A stretch of DNA of 64,000 bases, taken from NCBI GenBank assembly GCA_958443615.1, contig CAUCLI010000001.1:1-64000 (forward strand), read 5' to 3'. The position numbers and the translations under genes are program-made. Below, piece by piece: positions 17,536 through 28,275 of the stretch (position 1 is the stretch's first letter; each line of letters begins with the position of its first letter). The notes below the pieces were generated by a model. The model worked only from the letters and a program-made list of their open reading frames with translations, was not told the origin of the DNA and did not search any database. The DNA comes from an uncultured Collinsella sp. GTDB lineage: Bacteria; Actinomycetota; Coriobacteriia; Coriobacteriales; Coriobacteriaceae.

Positions 17536-18108
17536 GTGATCCGTGTTGATATCGAAAGCATCGTCATGGCCGCCGGGCCCGTGCCCTCCGTTGTTGTGCT
17601 GCGCGAGCGCAAGGGCGGAGCCGGGTCGGGCGCGCCGCTACGAGCGCTGTCCATCCAAACGGGCGCGTACGAGGCAGCGGCCATTGGCGGCGGTATGGAC
17701 TCCGATAAGGCCGCGCCAAGGCCCATCGCGCACGATGTGATGCTGCGCACGGTGCAGGAGCTGGGCGCCAAGATCGAGCGTGTTGAGATCAACCGCTGGG
17801 AGGCACCCGTGTTCTACGCCGACGTGGTGTTGGACCGCGGGGGCGACGCAAGCGGCGCGAACGGAAGCGGCAGTGATGCCGCGGCCGATGCGTCCGGAAA
17901 CCCCTCCCGTGAGATCAAGATTGACGCACGCCCGAGCGACGCCCTCGCCCTGGCGGCACGCTCCAACGCCCCGATCTACGTTGAGGACGAGATCATGAAC
18001 CGCGCGGGGAGCATCTCGCTCCAGTCCGACGCCGACCCGGACTCTGCAAAAGAGGAGTTCGAGCGTTTCGACGAGTTCGTGCAGAGCCTCTCCCCCGACG
18101 ACTTCTAA
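17536..18108 (+). CDS. Bifunctional nuclease (BFN/DUF151) family protein
   Basis: A 190-residue protein matching the BFN/DUF151 domain: an N-terminal IESIVMAAGPVPSVVVLRER, LSIQTGAYEAAAIGGG, LRTVQELGAKIERVEINRWE, FYADVVLDR, then after a Gly/Ser/Asp-rich insert IKIDARPSDALALAARSNAP and YVEDEIMNRAG. A plant member was described as a nuclease, but the bacterial role is poorly defined. The GTG at 17536 is chosen because the conserved domain starts right there and it follows the DUF4012 stop by 4 nt. The acidic tail PDSAKEEFERFDEFVQSLSP matches actinobacterial members. A REP-like unit begins at its stop, followed by a terminator. Confidence 0.85.
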   Translation: MIRVDIESIVMAAGPVPSVVVLRERKGGAGSGAPLRALSIQTGAYEAAAIGGGMDSDKAAPRPIAHDVMLRTVQELGAKIERVEINRWEAPVFYADVVLDRGGDASGANGSGSDAAADASGNPSREIKIDARPSDALALAARSNAPIYVEDEIMNRAGSISLQSDADPDSAKEEFERFDEFVQSLSPDDF

Positions 18109-18139
18109 GTCTCAATTGGGGACAGGCACAAATTGAGAC
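18109..18139. repeat. REP-like unit A (31 bp, solitary)
   Basis: Arms GTCTCAATT (18109-18117) and AATTGAGAC (18131-18139) flank the core GGGGACAGGCAC. It is one base different from the reverse complement of the unit at 28345-28375, and it shares its core with the pairs between gyrA and dnaN. No partner unit is nearby. Confidence 0.75.
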
Positions 18140-18145
18140 GTTTTG

Positions 18146-18178
18146 CCGGGGTTGGGTTGCCAGCCCCGGTTTTTCTTT
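18146..18178 (+). terminator. Rho-independent terminator after BFN gene
   Basis: A stem pairing CCGGGG(T)TGG with CCA(G)CCCCGG at 18146-18169 is followed by TTTTTCTTT. It lies between the rightward BFN gene and the leftward GH3 gene. Confidence 0.8.
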
Positions 18179-18200
18179 GGTGCGATGGCGGCGCCCGAGC

Positions 18201-20774
18201 CTACTTGCGAAAGAGATTTCTCACCGCGTAGATAAATCCCGTCAGATAATGGCCATTCAGCATTGAGACAAAACCCTTCACCGACTCCAGGGGAACGCCG
18301 CTCGTAGTGAGGGAACGCAGCGGCATGTCGGCCGCCATCTCCCGCATCATCGCCTTTTGATCGCGGCTCATCTTACTCGCCGGCTCGGCCATGACCCAAT
18401 CGATGATGCGAAACAAGCGACGGCCGAGCCAGCAGGCACCCATGTCGCTCACGGTCGAATCGATGGTGAACGGCGTGACGGGTGGACGCTCGGGGAGCGG
18501 ACGGGCATACAACCCGGCGAACGCTCGGGCAGATTCCGGCTGTGCGAAGCAACCGGGGGTTGGATGACGATATATCTCGGGAACCCGCAGGGCCGGCGCG
18601 GGGGCTTGATCGGGCGCAAGCTGCTCTTCGGCGATACCACGTCGATACAGCGCTCCCTCCGGATTGAATGCGGACTGCCCGTCGCCGAGGACAATGGACG
18701 TCGCCAGGCGAACGTCGCGGCTCGATGACGCCACGCGAACCTCATAGCTGCCCGGATACACGCGCCAGCGGTGAAGACCCGCATCCCATTTCCGGAATGC
18801 GGTCTCATCCAGGCGCAATACCACCCGGCGCTCCTCTCCGGGCTTCAGCTCGATCTTGTCGAACCCGGCGAGCCATTGCACTGGGCAAGGTGGCGGAACA
18901 ACGCCCGAAGCGGGTGCGATATACACCTGGGTAACCTCGGCACCGGTGCGGGATCCGATGTTTCGCAGCGTGAACGAGACCTCAACGCCCGCACGCACCT
19001 TCACCTCGCGCCCCTCATACGCGAACTCGGTGTACGACTCTCCATGGCCGAACGGGAACGCCGGTTCAACGTCCACCGCATCGTAATAGCGGTACCCCAC
19101 GAACGGGCCCTCGCGATAGAGGACCTCGTTGTCCATATCGGGATATGTCGCGCCGAGCGCGGTCTGACCCAAATCGACGGGCCAGGTCTCCGCGAGTTTG
19201 CCACTGGGGTTCACATCGCCCACCAGCACGTCGACGGCAGCACCGCCTCCCTGGCACCCGGATAGGTACATGAGCAGAATCGCAGCAGGACCATCGCGCC
19301 ATGGCATCTCCATGGGTGCACCGCCCTGCAGGACCACCACCGTGCGCGGGTTTACAGCGCACACGCGGTCGATAAGCGCGCGCATACCACGCGGCATAAC
19401 CATGAGCTTGCGGTCGAAGCCCTCGGATTCGTATCGTGCAGGAAGGCCCGCGACCACCACTGCCACGTCCGAGCGTGCGGCGAGGGCCTCCGCCTCGCGC
19501 AGCTGCCCATCATCCGCATCACCCGTCGTGGGGTCGTAACCGTCCGCATACTCGGCAGCCACGCCGCGCTGTTCGAGGCGAAACCAGATGTTGTCGATGA
19601 TCTTTGGGTTGATGCGCGACGAACCCGAACCCTGATACCGCGGCATGCGGGCGAACGCACCGATCACCGCGACCTTTGCATCCAGGTTCAGGGGCAGCAC
19701 GCCATCGTTCTTGAGGAGGACGGCGCTTTGGGCCGCCGCCTCACGGGCCAAGTCCGCATGCGCACGGTAGAACTCCTCGTCGGAAGCGAACGACTCGCGC
19801 ATTTTCGAGGTTGATCCGGGCGAGGAATCGCCAGACGTTGGACCCGCGGGCATGGCACCACAGGCTTCCGCCACTCGATGGGCCAGCCGCTCGACATGCG
19901 AAGCGGCCTCGGTCACGCGGTCCTCCCCCAGATCCCCCGAGCGTACCGACTCGACAAGGGAGCGGGCATGATCGGGGCGCGGACCAGGCATGCACAAATC
20001 GAGCCCGGCGCGAACTGATGCCACGCTCGAACTCATGGCGCCCCAATCGCTGACGACCGCGCCGTCAAAGCCCCACTCACCGCGCAGGACCTCACGCAGC
20101 AACCATTCATGTTCGGAGCAGTAGACGCCGTTCAACTTGTTGTACGCCGTCATCACACTCCACGGGCGGGCGCGGCGCACCACATGCTCGAACGGCGCGA
20201 GATACAGCTCGCGCAGCGTCCGCTCATCGACTACGGAGTCGGACACCATGCGCGCATGTTCCTGGCTGTTGGCGGCAAAGTGCTTGAGGCACGCGCCAAC
20301 GCCGCGGCTCTGGATGCCTCGCACCATAGCGGCGCCGAGTTCTCCCGAAACAACCGGGTCCTCACTGAAATACTCGAAGTTGCGACCGCACAGCGGATGC
20401 CGCTTGATATTCACCCCCGGACCGAGCACCACGTCAACGCCCTGCCGACGCGCCTCATCGCCGATCGCGGCGCCGACGCGCTCGACCAGCTCCGGGTCGA
20501 ATGAGCAGGCGAGAGCCGAAGCCGTGGGGAAACACGTCGCCGGGCGGCTTTCCGCAATACCCATGCAATCCTGGGCGCCCTCTTGCTTGCGCAGGCCATG
20601 AGGGCCATCGGAGAGAAATAGGCTCGGGATGCCCGCGTTTGGGGCGGCATGGGTTGTCCAATGCGACTCGCCGGCGAGCAACTGAGCCCGCTTCTCAAGC
20701 GAAAGGCTGCTCGCACGCGAAGCACCCGAGGGCTGCCGATCAGCCAAGTTATCCCGTTGCTCGTCCCGCATCAT
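18201..20774 (-). CDS. Glycoside hydrolase family 3 beta-glucosidase
   Basis: About 857 residues with the classical GH3 order. The (beta/alpha)8 domain has LFLSDGPHGLR near residue 60, GRNFEYFSEDP, KHFAANSQE, and the nucleophile aspartate in GAVVSDWGA near residue 243. The alpha/beta sandwich follows (AVLLKNDGVLPL, VAVIGAFA, VVVVAGLPARYESEGFDR), and a fibronectin-III-like domain at about residues 570-680 ends in YPGSYEVRV. About 130 extra residues follow with no family I recognise. There is no signal peptide, so it is probably cytoplasmic and hydrolyses imported beta-glucosides or similar oligosaccharides. The ATG at 20774 has GGGAG 8 nt upstream; a TTG 5 codons earlier is less likely. Substrate is not predictable from sequence. 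Confidence 0.9.
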   Translation of the reverse strand: MMRDEQRDNLADRQPSGASRASSLSLEKRAQLLAGESHWTTHAAPNAGIPSLFLSDGPHGLRKQEGAQDCMGIAESRPATCFPTASALACSFDPELVERVGAAIGDEARRQGVDVVLGPGVNIKRHPLCGRNFEYFSEDPVVSGELGAAMVRGIQSRGVGACLKHFAANSQEHARMVSDSVVDERTLRELYLAPFEHVVRRARPWSVMTAYNKLNGVYCSEHEWLLREVLRGEWGFDGAVVSDWGAMSSSVASVRAGLDLCMPGPRPDHARSLVESVRSGDLGEDRVTEAASHVERLAHRVAEACGAMPAGPTSGDSSPGSTSKMRESFASDEEFYRAHADLAREAAAQSAVLLKNDGVLPLNLDAKVAVIGAFARMPRYQGSGSSRINPKIIDNIWFRLEQRGVAAEYADGYDPTTGDADDGQLREAEALAARSDVAVVVAGLPARYESEGFDRKLMVMPRGMRALIDRVCAVNPRTVVVLQGGAPMEMPWRDGPAAILLMYLSGCQGGGAAVDVLVGDVNPSGKLAETWPVDLGQTALGATYPDMDNEVLYREGPFVGYRYYDAVDVEPAFPFGHGESYTEFAYEGREVKVRAGVEVSFTLRNIGSRTGAEVTQVYIAPASGVVPPPCPVQWLAGFDKIELKPGEERRVVLRLDETAFRKWDAGLHRWRVYPGSYEVRVASSSRDVRLATSIVLGDGQSAFNPEGALYRRGIAEEQLAPDQAPAPALRVPEIYRHPTPGCFAQPESARAFAGLYARPLPERPPVTPFTIDSTVSDMGACWLGRRLFRIIDWVMAEPASKMSRDQKAMMREMAADMPLRSLTTSGVPLESVKGFVSMLNGHYLTGFIYAVRNLFRK

Positions 20775-21151
20775 CGCGCCATCTCCCAAAACTGCTGGAC
20801 CGCGACATGCGGCCTGGTCCCCAGCCTTATACCCGCACGAGCGCTGGAAGGCCGCGGGGTGCTTGTGGGATACGTAAGGTGTGCTTGTGAGATGCGCAAA
20901 GAGCGCGCTCCCGTGAGGCTATGAACGATTTTCCGTGCATATTTTCAGCTTATGAACGAACCGTTCATAAGCTGCATTTTTGTACATACATCTACCTGCG
21001 GAAACAATAGGGTCTTAATTGAGCAGAGGGGGGTCAATCGTTCATAACCTCAAGTCCACGCTGTCGACGGGCCTCAAAGCGCGGGGCTTCGGTGGGCGGG
21101 CGGTGCCGTGACCGAGGGGCGGATGCGCGCACCGCATCGCCCGCATAGTGC
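20775..21151. other. Spacer with nested inverted repeats
   Basis: No gene is supported here. A 13-bp perfect palindrome arm pair (20946-20958 and 20962-20974, 3-nt loop) is flanked by a 16-bp inverted pair, GAGGCTATGAACGATT at 20915-20930 and AATCGTTCATAACCTC at 21036-21051, with one mismatch. All four arms contain ATGAACG or its complement. The array could be an operator for the GH3 gene, whose start lies about 140 bases away, or a second REP-type repeat. Confidence 0.6.
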
Positions 21152-21188
21152 AAAAGGCGGCCCCGACCGTTTGGTCGAAGCCGCCTTG
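21152..21188 (-). terminator. gyrA terminator
   Basis: Read on the minus strand, AAGGCGGCTTCGACC pairs with GGTCGGGGCCGCCTT around AAAC (with a mismatch), followed by TTTG. It stands about 80 bases past the gyrA stop. Confidence 0.7.
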
Positions 21189-21268
21189 CCAGTAAGTAAG
21201 CGTCGTACAGGAACCTGCCCTCAGGCAGGAACTTCATCGCGCAGGGCTTCCAGCTCCCGCAAAAAGCC

Positions 21269-24106
21269 CTACTCCTCGAGCAAGTCCTCCAGAGCGTCGT
21301 CACCGTGGCTGATATCCACGCGATCCTCATCGGCGGAGACCACCGTGGCGGTGCCGTCCGGCAGGTCGTCCGGCTGCGTGGTCGGCTCCTGGCCCTCGTC
21401 GTCGGCGGGACCCTGGGCCCCAGCGGACACCTCGACCTCGACGGACCCATCGACCTCGGCAGAATCCCCGTCCTTCTTCTTGGCCGCGGTCATGCGAGCC
21501 ACGGCGGTGACGCGGTCGCACTCATCCACGCTCATCATCTTCACGCCCTGGGTCGCGCGGCCGGTCTGGGAGATCTCGGCGGTCTTCACACGGAGGACGG
21601 TTGCGCCCTCGGTGATGATGAGCAGCTCGTGCTGCGGCCCCACCACCTTCATGGCGGCAAGCGCGCCCTTGCGCTCGGTCATCTGGATCGTGTACACGCC
21701 CTGGCCGCCGCGGTTCTGCTCGGGGTAGTCGGCAACCGGGGTGCGCTTGCCGTAACCGCGCTCGGTGATCACAAAGAGCTCGCCGCTGCCGTTGGTGATC
21801 TCCATGCCCAGGACCTCGGCGTCGGCCTTCATACCGATACCGCGCACACCGCTCGTGTCGCGACCGGTGGCGCGCACCTGATCCTCGCTAAACATGATGG
21901 CCTTGCCGGCGGTGGTCGCCATGATGATCTTGTCGCCCGGCTTCACGCGGCGCACACCGAGCAGGCGGTCGCCGTCCTTGATGTTGATGGCGATGATGCC
22001 GTCGCGGCGGGAGCGGTCGTAGGCGGCCATGGCGGTCTTCTTCACCATGCCGTGAGCGGTGGCGAACATGAGGTACTCGTCCTCGGGGAACTCGCGGCAG
22101 GAGATCACGGACGCGATCTTCTCGCCATCCTCGAACGGCAACAGGTTCACGATCGCGGTGCCGCGGGCCTGGCGTGTGCCCTCGGGCAGCTCATGCACCT
22201 TGAGGCGGTACACCTTGCCCTTGGTGGAGAAGAACAGCACGTACTCATGGGTGCTGGCAATGAACATCTCGTCGATGACGTCGTCTTCCTTGAGGTTGAC
22301 GCCGGAGACGCCCTTGCCGCCGCGCTTCTGGGCGCGATACGACTCGACCGGGATGCGCTTGACGTAGCCGGTGTGGGTGATGGTGACGACCATGTCCTCG
22401 TCGGCGATGAGGTCCTCGACGTTGAGGTCCTTCTCGGCGCCGGTGATCTGGGTACGGCGCTTGTCGCCGAACTTGCGGGCGATCTCGCGCATCTCCTCCT
22501 TGATCACGCCGAGGATCTTCTCCTCGTGCGCAAGCAGGTCCTCGTAGTAGGCGATCGCGCGGCGCAGGCCCTCGAGCTCCTCCTCGATCTTGTCGCGCTC
22601 CAGGCCGGTGAGGCGGCGGAGCTTCATCTCGAGGATGGCCGTGGTCTGCTCGGGGCTAAAGCCGAAGCGCTCGATGAGGCGGCTGCTGGCCTCGGCGTCC
22701 GTCTGCGAGGAGCGGATGATGGAGATGACCTCGTCGATATGGTCGAGGGCCATGAGATAACCCTCGAGGATATGCGCGCGGGCCTGGGCCTTCTTGAGGT
22801 CGAAGCGGGTGCGGCGGGTCACTACGTCGACCTGGTGGTCGATGTAGTGCTGCAGCATCTCGCGCAGCGACAGGCGCTTGGGAATGCCGTTGACCAGCGC
22901 GAGGTTGTTCGCGCCGAAGGTGGTCTGCAGCGAGGTGTACTTATACAGGTTGTTGAGCACGACCTGCGGGATGACGCCCTTCTTGAGCTCGATGACCAGG
23001 CGCAGGCCCTTTTGGGTGGACTCGTCGCGCATATCGGAGATGCCCTCGATGCGCTTCTCGTTCACGAGGCTCGCGATCTTCTCCTGCAGGGTGCCCTTGT
23101 TGACCATGTAGGGGATCTCGGTGAACACCAGGCGGTTGCGACCCGTCTTGGTGGACTCGACATGCGCCTTGGCGCGCACGGTGATGGAGCCGCGGCCGGT
23201 CTCGTAGGACTGGCGGATACCGTCGGTGCCCATGATGAGGGCACCCGTGGGGAAGTCGGGGCCGGGCATGATCTGCATGAGCTCGTCGACCGTCGCGTCG
23301 GGGTGGTCGATGAGGTAGCAGGTGGCCTCGACGGCCTCGCCCATGTTGTGCGGGGCGATGTTGGTGGCCATGCCGACCGCGATGCCCTGGGAGCCGTTCA
23401 CCAGCAGGTTGGGGAAGCGGGCGGGCAGCGCCGTGGGCTCGGCGAGGGACTCGTCGTAGTTGGGCTGCCAGTCGACGGTGTCCTTCTGCAGGTCGCGCAG
23501 AAGCTCCATGGCGGGCTTGGCCAGGCGGGACTCGGTGTAACGCATGGCGGCGGCGCCGTCGCCGTCGATGTTGCCGAAGTTGCCGTGGCCGTCGATGAGC
23601 GGGGTGCGCATGGAGAACCACTGGGCGAGGCGGACCATGGTGTCGTAGACCGCGGAGTCGCCGTGCGGGTGGTACTTGCCGATGACTTCGCCGACCGTCC
23701 ACGCAGACTTCTTGTGTGGGCGGTTGGGGAAGATGCCGCTCTCGTTCATCGCGTACAGGATGCGGCGATGGACCGGCTTGAGGCCGTCGCGCACATCCGG
23801 CAGGGCGCGGGCTGTGATGACCGACATCGAGTACTCGATGAAGGACTGCTTCATCTCGCGGCCGAACTCGCTGATCTGCAGCGAGCCGCCGTTCACATCC
23901 GTACCGGCGTCCTCGCCGCGGTCGTTGGCGCCAAAGCTCTCCTCGAGCTCCTCATCGTCATCCTCGTCCTCATCGGACTCGGCGTCCGGGTCGTACGCGG
24001 AGGCGTCGTCCTCGGTGGCGCGGGCGAGCAGGCGCTTGAGGTCCTCGGGCATGCCCTCGGACGCGGCGCCCTGGTCGAGCTCGTCGTTGTTCATATCGTC
24101 AGCCAC
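21269..24106 (-). CDS. gyrA: DNA gyrase subunit A
   Basis: GyrA is the breakage-reunion subunit of the A2B2 gyrase that introduces negative supercoils. The 945-residue protein has ALPDVRDGLKPVHRRILYAM, the QRDR segment HPHGDSAVYDTMVRLAQWF with the quinolone-sensitive-type Ser and Asp, AAMRYTESRLAK with the active-site Tyr, and the GyrA box as QKRGGKG ahead of six beta-pinwheel blades. A strongly acidic N-terminal extension of about 75 residues precedes the usual start, and a tail rich in Asp/Glu ends the protein, making it longer than typical GyrA (about 820-875). It is last in the leftward dnaA-gyrA run, separated from gyrB by a REP-like pair. The ATG has no close alternative, but a start after the acidic extension cannot be excluded. 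Confidence 0.97.
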   Translation of the reverse strand: MADDMNNDELDQGAASEGMPEDLKRLLARATEDDASAYDPDAESDEDEDDDEELEESFGANDRGEDAGTDVNGGSLQISEFGREMKQSFIEYSMSVITARALPDVRDGLKPVHRRILYAMNESGIFPNRPHKKSAWTVGEVIGKYHPHGDSAVYDTMVRLAQWFSMRTPLIDGHGNFGNIDGDGAAAMRYTESRLAKPAMELLRDLQKDTVDWQPNYDESLAEPTALPARFPNLLVNGSQGIAVGMATNIAPHNMGEAVEATCYLIDHPDATVDELMQIMPGPDFPTGALIMGTDGIRQSYETGRGSITVRAKAHVESTKTGRNRLVFTEIPYMVNKGTLQEKIASLVNEKRIEGISDMRDESTQKGLRLVIELKKGVIPQVVLNNLYKYTSLQTTFGANNLALVNGIPKRLSLREMLQHYIDHQVDVVTRRTRFDLKKAQARAHILEGYLMALDHIDEVISIIRSSQTDAEASSRLIERFGFSPEQTTAILEMKLRRLTGLERDKIEEELEGLRRAIAYYEDLLAHEEKILGVIKEEMREIARKFGDKRRTQITGAEKDLNVEDLIADEDMVVTITHTGYVKRIPVESYRAQKRGGKGVSGVNLKEDDVIDEMFIASTHEYVLFFSTKGKVYRLKVHELPEGTRQARGTAIVNLLPFEDGEKIASVISCREFPEDEYLMFATAHGMVKKTAMAAYDRSRRDGIIAINIKDGDRLLGVRRVKPGDKIIMATTAGKAIMFSEDQVRATGRDTSGVRGIGMKADAEVLGMEITNGSGELFVITERGYGKRTPVADYPEQNRGGQGVYTIQMTERKGALAAMKVVGPQHELLIITEGATVLRVKTAEISQTGRATQGVKMMSVDECDRVTAVARMTAAKKKDGDSAEVDGSVEVEVSAGAQGPADDEGQEPTTQPDDLPDGTATVVSADEDRVDISHGDDALEDLLEE

Positions 24107-24133
24107 GGGTTCTCCTTATCGGTCGTGGTCGCA

Positions 24134-24243
24134 GATGTGTAATTGGGGACGGGTGCAAATTACACATCCTGGGCGGCCGATGCGGGCCGCCGGGTGCGTG
24201 ATCTCGCCGATGTGTAATTTGCACCCGTCCCCAATTACACATC
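24134..24243. repeat. REP-like inverted pair B (gyrB-gyrA spacer)
   Basis: Two 35-bp units, 24134-24168 and 24209-24243, are exact reverse complements, 40 bases apart. Each unit is itself an interrupted palindrome (GATGTGTAATT...AATTACACATC) around the core GGGGACGGGTGC. They occupy most of the spacer, and the transcript would form a 35-bp stem. Confidence 0.85.
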
Positions 24244-24255
24244 GGCCGGCGCCGG

Positions 24256-26280
<2,025 letters not shown>

Positions 26281-26632
26281 GTAATTCTCCCTTTGAATTG
26301 CGAAGTATGGCTAACCTATACATTTTATCGCATGGACCAAGGGTAAAACGCGTGAGGTTTGAGGTACCGAATACCTCTACAAGCCCCTGAGAGCCGTTTT
26401 GCGGGGACTTGGGGGCGGATGTGTAATCGGGGATGTGTAAATGGGGACGGGTGCGAATTGCACATCAGCGGCGGGCGATGCGGGGCGCCGAGGATGTGAA
26501 CTCGCCGATGTGCAATTCGCACCCGTCCCCATTTACACATTGCGAAAGCGCTTGCCGACCCCGCCGGCGCGGGCGATGTCGAAAATGAAGCGCTTCGACC
26601 GCACAATTTTCGACATTTCACGCGCGAGCGCG
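26281..26632. repeat. REP-like inverted pair C and extra palindrome (dciA-gyrB spacer)
   Basis: Units 26432-26466 and 26507-26541 are reverse complements over 34 of 35 bases and lie 40 bases apart. A 14-base partial copy (26418-26431) precedes the first unit head to tail. A separate nested dyad follows: ATGTCGAAAAT (26576-26586) and ATTTTCGACAT (26606-26616) around the palindrome GAAGCGCTTC (26587-26596). No gene is present. Confidence 0.8.
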
Positions 26633-27013
26633 TTACCCCTGAGGCCCCTTGCTGAAGCCGGGGCGAGTAGTCTTGACCACGATGTTGCCCACGGCGCCGC
26701 CGGCGGCGTCCATGCGGGCGCGGATGATCTCGCGCATCATGGTGAGTTCCTGGGTCCAGGAGGCGCCGTCCGTGTAGACGATGAGCTCATCGCGCTCGGC
26801 GACGTAGTGCAGGCCCGTGACGTGCCTGCCCTCGCGCGTGCCCGCACACACCTTGTTCCACGCCTGGAAGACGACGTGGCGGCGCTCGGCCTGACGGAAC
26901 TGCGCTTGGCGCTCGGGGGTTGCACCGTCGAACAGGCGCATCTTCTCGGAGTTGATGAACTCGCTCAGGCCGGCGGTTGCCTTGAGGCGGCCTTTCTCAG
27001 TCACTTTGCCCAT
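26633..27013 (-). CDS. dciA: DciA-family (DUF721) protein
   Basis: A 126-residue protein between recF and gyrB, the position DUF721/DciA holds in actinobacteria. Visible family features are FQAWNKVCAGTREGRHVTGL and the motif LIVYTDGASWTQELTMMREI followed by a basic, Gly-containing tail. DciA is the helicase operator that helps load DnaB in bacteria lacking DnaC/DnaI. The ATG at 27013 is chosen because AGGAGAAGGG lies about 7 nt upstream; the frame stays open to 27133, but that part runs through a REP-like repeat. The short tail after the domain is usual. Family is clear from context plus sequence; function here is inferred from the family. Confidence 0.85.
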   Translation of the reverse strand: MGKVTEKGRLKATAGLSEFINSEKMRLFDGATPERQAQFRQAERRHVVFQAWNKVCAGTREGRHVTGLHYVAERDELIVYTDGASWTQELTMMREIIRARMDAAGGAVGNIVVKTTRPGFSKGPQG

Positions 27014-27040
27014 GTCGGTTTCCCTTCTCCTCCAGGTGCG

Positions 27041-27159
27041 GATGTGTAATCGGGGACGGGTGCGAATTGCACATCGGCGGGGTTGATCGGCCGGCCGCGG
27101 CACGCCTTGCGCCGGGGCTCCCTCGATGTGCAATTCGCACCCGTCCCCGATTACACATC
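27041..27159. repeat. REP-like inverted pair D (recF-dciA spacer)
   Basis: Units 27041-27075 and 27125-27159 are exact 35-bp reverse complements, 49 bases apart. Unit 2 overlaps the recF end: its GATGTGTAA, read leftward, supplies the last two codons (D-V) and the stop of recF. Confidence 0.85.
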
Positions 27160-28233
27160 GCCGATACGGATCACGCGGGAGCGCTGAAGCATGTCATCGG
27201 CGAAGTAGCCGAGGTTCGTGGTGGTGATCACCGTCTGGATCTCGTTGGCGATGAAGCCCATGATGGCATCGCGGCGGGCGGCGTCGAGCTCGCTCATGAC
27301 GTCATCGAGCAACAACAGCGGATATCTCCCCAGAATATCGCGCGTCACCTGGACCTCGGCGATCTTCCAGGCGAGCACGATCGAGCGCTGCTGGCCCTGG
27401 CTGCCATAATCGCGGGCGGAGCGGCCGTCGATGGTGAACAGCACCTCGTCGCGATGCGGGCCCACGAGCGTGCAGCCGCGGCGGAGCTCGTCCTCGCGGC
27501 GCTCGGCGAGGGCATCCAGGAACTGGGCCGCGATCTCCTCGCGATTTCCCTCCGACCCCCCGATGCTCGGCACGTACCGCACGTCCGGCTCCTCATGCGG
27601 CGCCACGGCGCGATACACCTCGACGAAGTGCGCGCGAATGCGCTCCAGCAGCGCCGTCCGGTGCAGCAGGAGCTGAGCGCCCGTAGAGGCCAGTGATTCG
27701 TCCCACACCTCGAGCAAACCGGGGGCGTAGCCGTCACGCAGCAGGTTGTTGCGTTGCTCGACGGTGCGCTCGTAGGCCGCGAGCAGTTTGGCGTAGTTCT
27801 CGTTCAGCTGCACGCCGAACGCATCGAGCGCCTCGCGGCGACGAACGGCGGAACGCTTGACCATGTCGAGGTGATCGGGGCAGAACAGCACGCTCGGCAG
27901 CACGCCGCGGATGCCCGCGGCGCGGGTCTTCTTCCCGTTACGCGTAAACGAGCGTTTGCCCTCGGAAAAATCGAGCCCCATCTCGATGAGGCGGCCCTCT
28001 CCTTCGAGCATCAGGCGGATACGACCCGAGCCCTCGCCCTCGCGCAGCAGTTCAGAGGCCGTCGGCTTTCTGAACGAGGCTCCGGACGTGAGTAGCTGCA
28101 ACGCCTCGACGAGGTTGGTCTTCCCCACGGCATTGCGGCCCACGAGCACCGTGATGCCCGGATCCAGTTCGATCTTGCAATCATCGAAGCTGCGGTAATG
28201 GAGAACGGAGAGCTCCGTCGCGGCGATGAACAT
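27151..28233 (-). CDS. recF: DNA replication and repair protein RecF
   Basis: RecF is an SMC-like ATPase that helps load RecA on gapped DNA at stalled forks. The 360-residue protein has LHYRSFDDCKIELDPGITVLV leading into Walker A GRNAVGKTNLVEAL near residue 33, the LFCPDHLDMVK segment, a signature-like YGSQGQQRSIVLAWKIAE near residue 275, and Walker B YPLLLLDDVMSELD near 305. It ends TTNLGYFADDMLQRSRVIRI then GDV. Length is normal. The final GATGTG plus TAA belong to the REP-like unit at 27125-27159, so the repeat has supplied or replaced the natural C-terminus. It follows dnaN with a spacer holding pair E. Confidence 0.97.
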   Translation of the reverse strand: MFIAATELSVLHYRSFDDCKIELDPGITVLVGRNAVGKTNLVEALQLLTSGASFRKPTASELLREGEGSGRIRLMLEGEGRLIEMGLDFSEGKRSFTRNGKKTRAAGIRGVLPSVLFCPDHLDMVKRSAVRRREALDAFGVQLNENYAKLLAAYERTVEQRNNLLRDGYAPGLLEVWDESLASTGAQLLLHRTALLERIRAHFVEVYRAVAPHEEPDVRYVPSIGGSEGNREEIAAQFLDALAERREDELRRGCTLVGPHRDEVLFTIDGRSARDYGSQGQQRSIVLAWKIAEVQVTRDILGRYPLLLLDDVMSELDAARRDAIMGFIANEIQTVITTTNLGYFADDMLQRSRVIRIGDV

Positions 28234-28275
28234 GGGCGGGAGAACCTAACGTGCGAGAAGAAGGTGATGCGGGCG

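Noticed and set aside
21305..24142. 945-residue plus-strand frame opposite gyrA
   Set aside because: Antisense shadow of gyrA, with no ribosome site and His/Gly/Val/Ala-biased composition typical of mirrored high-GC coding DNA.
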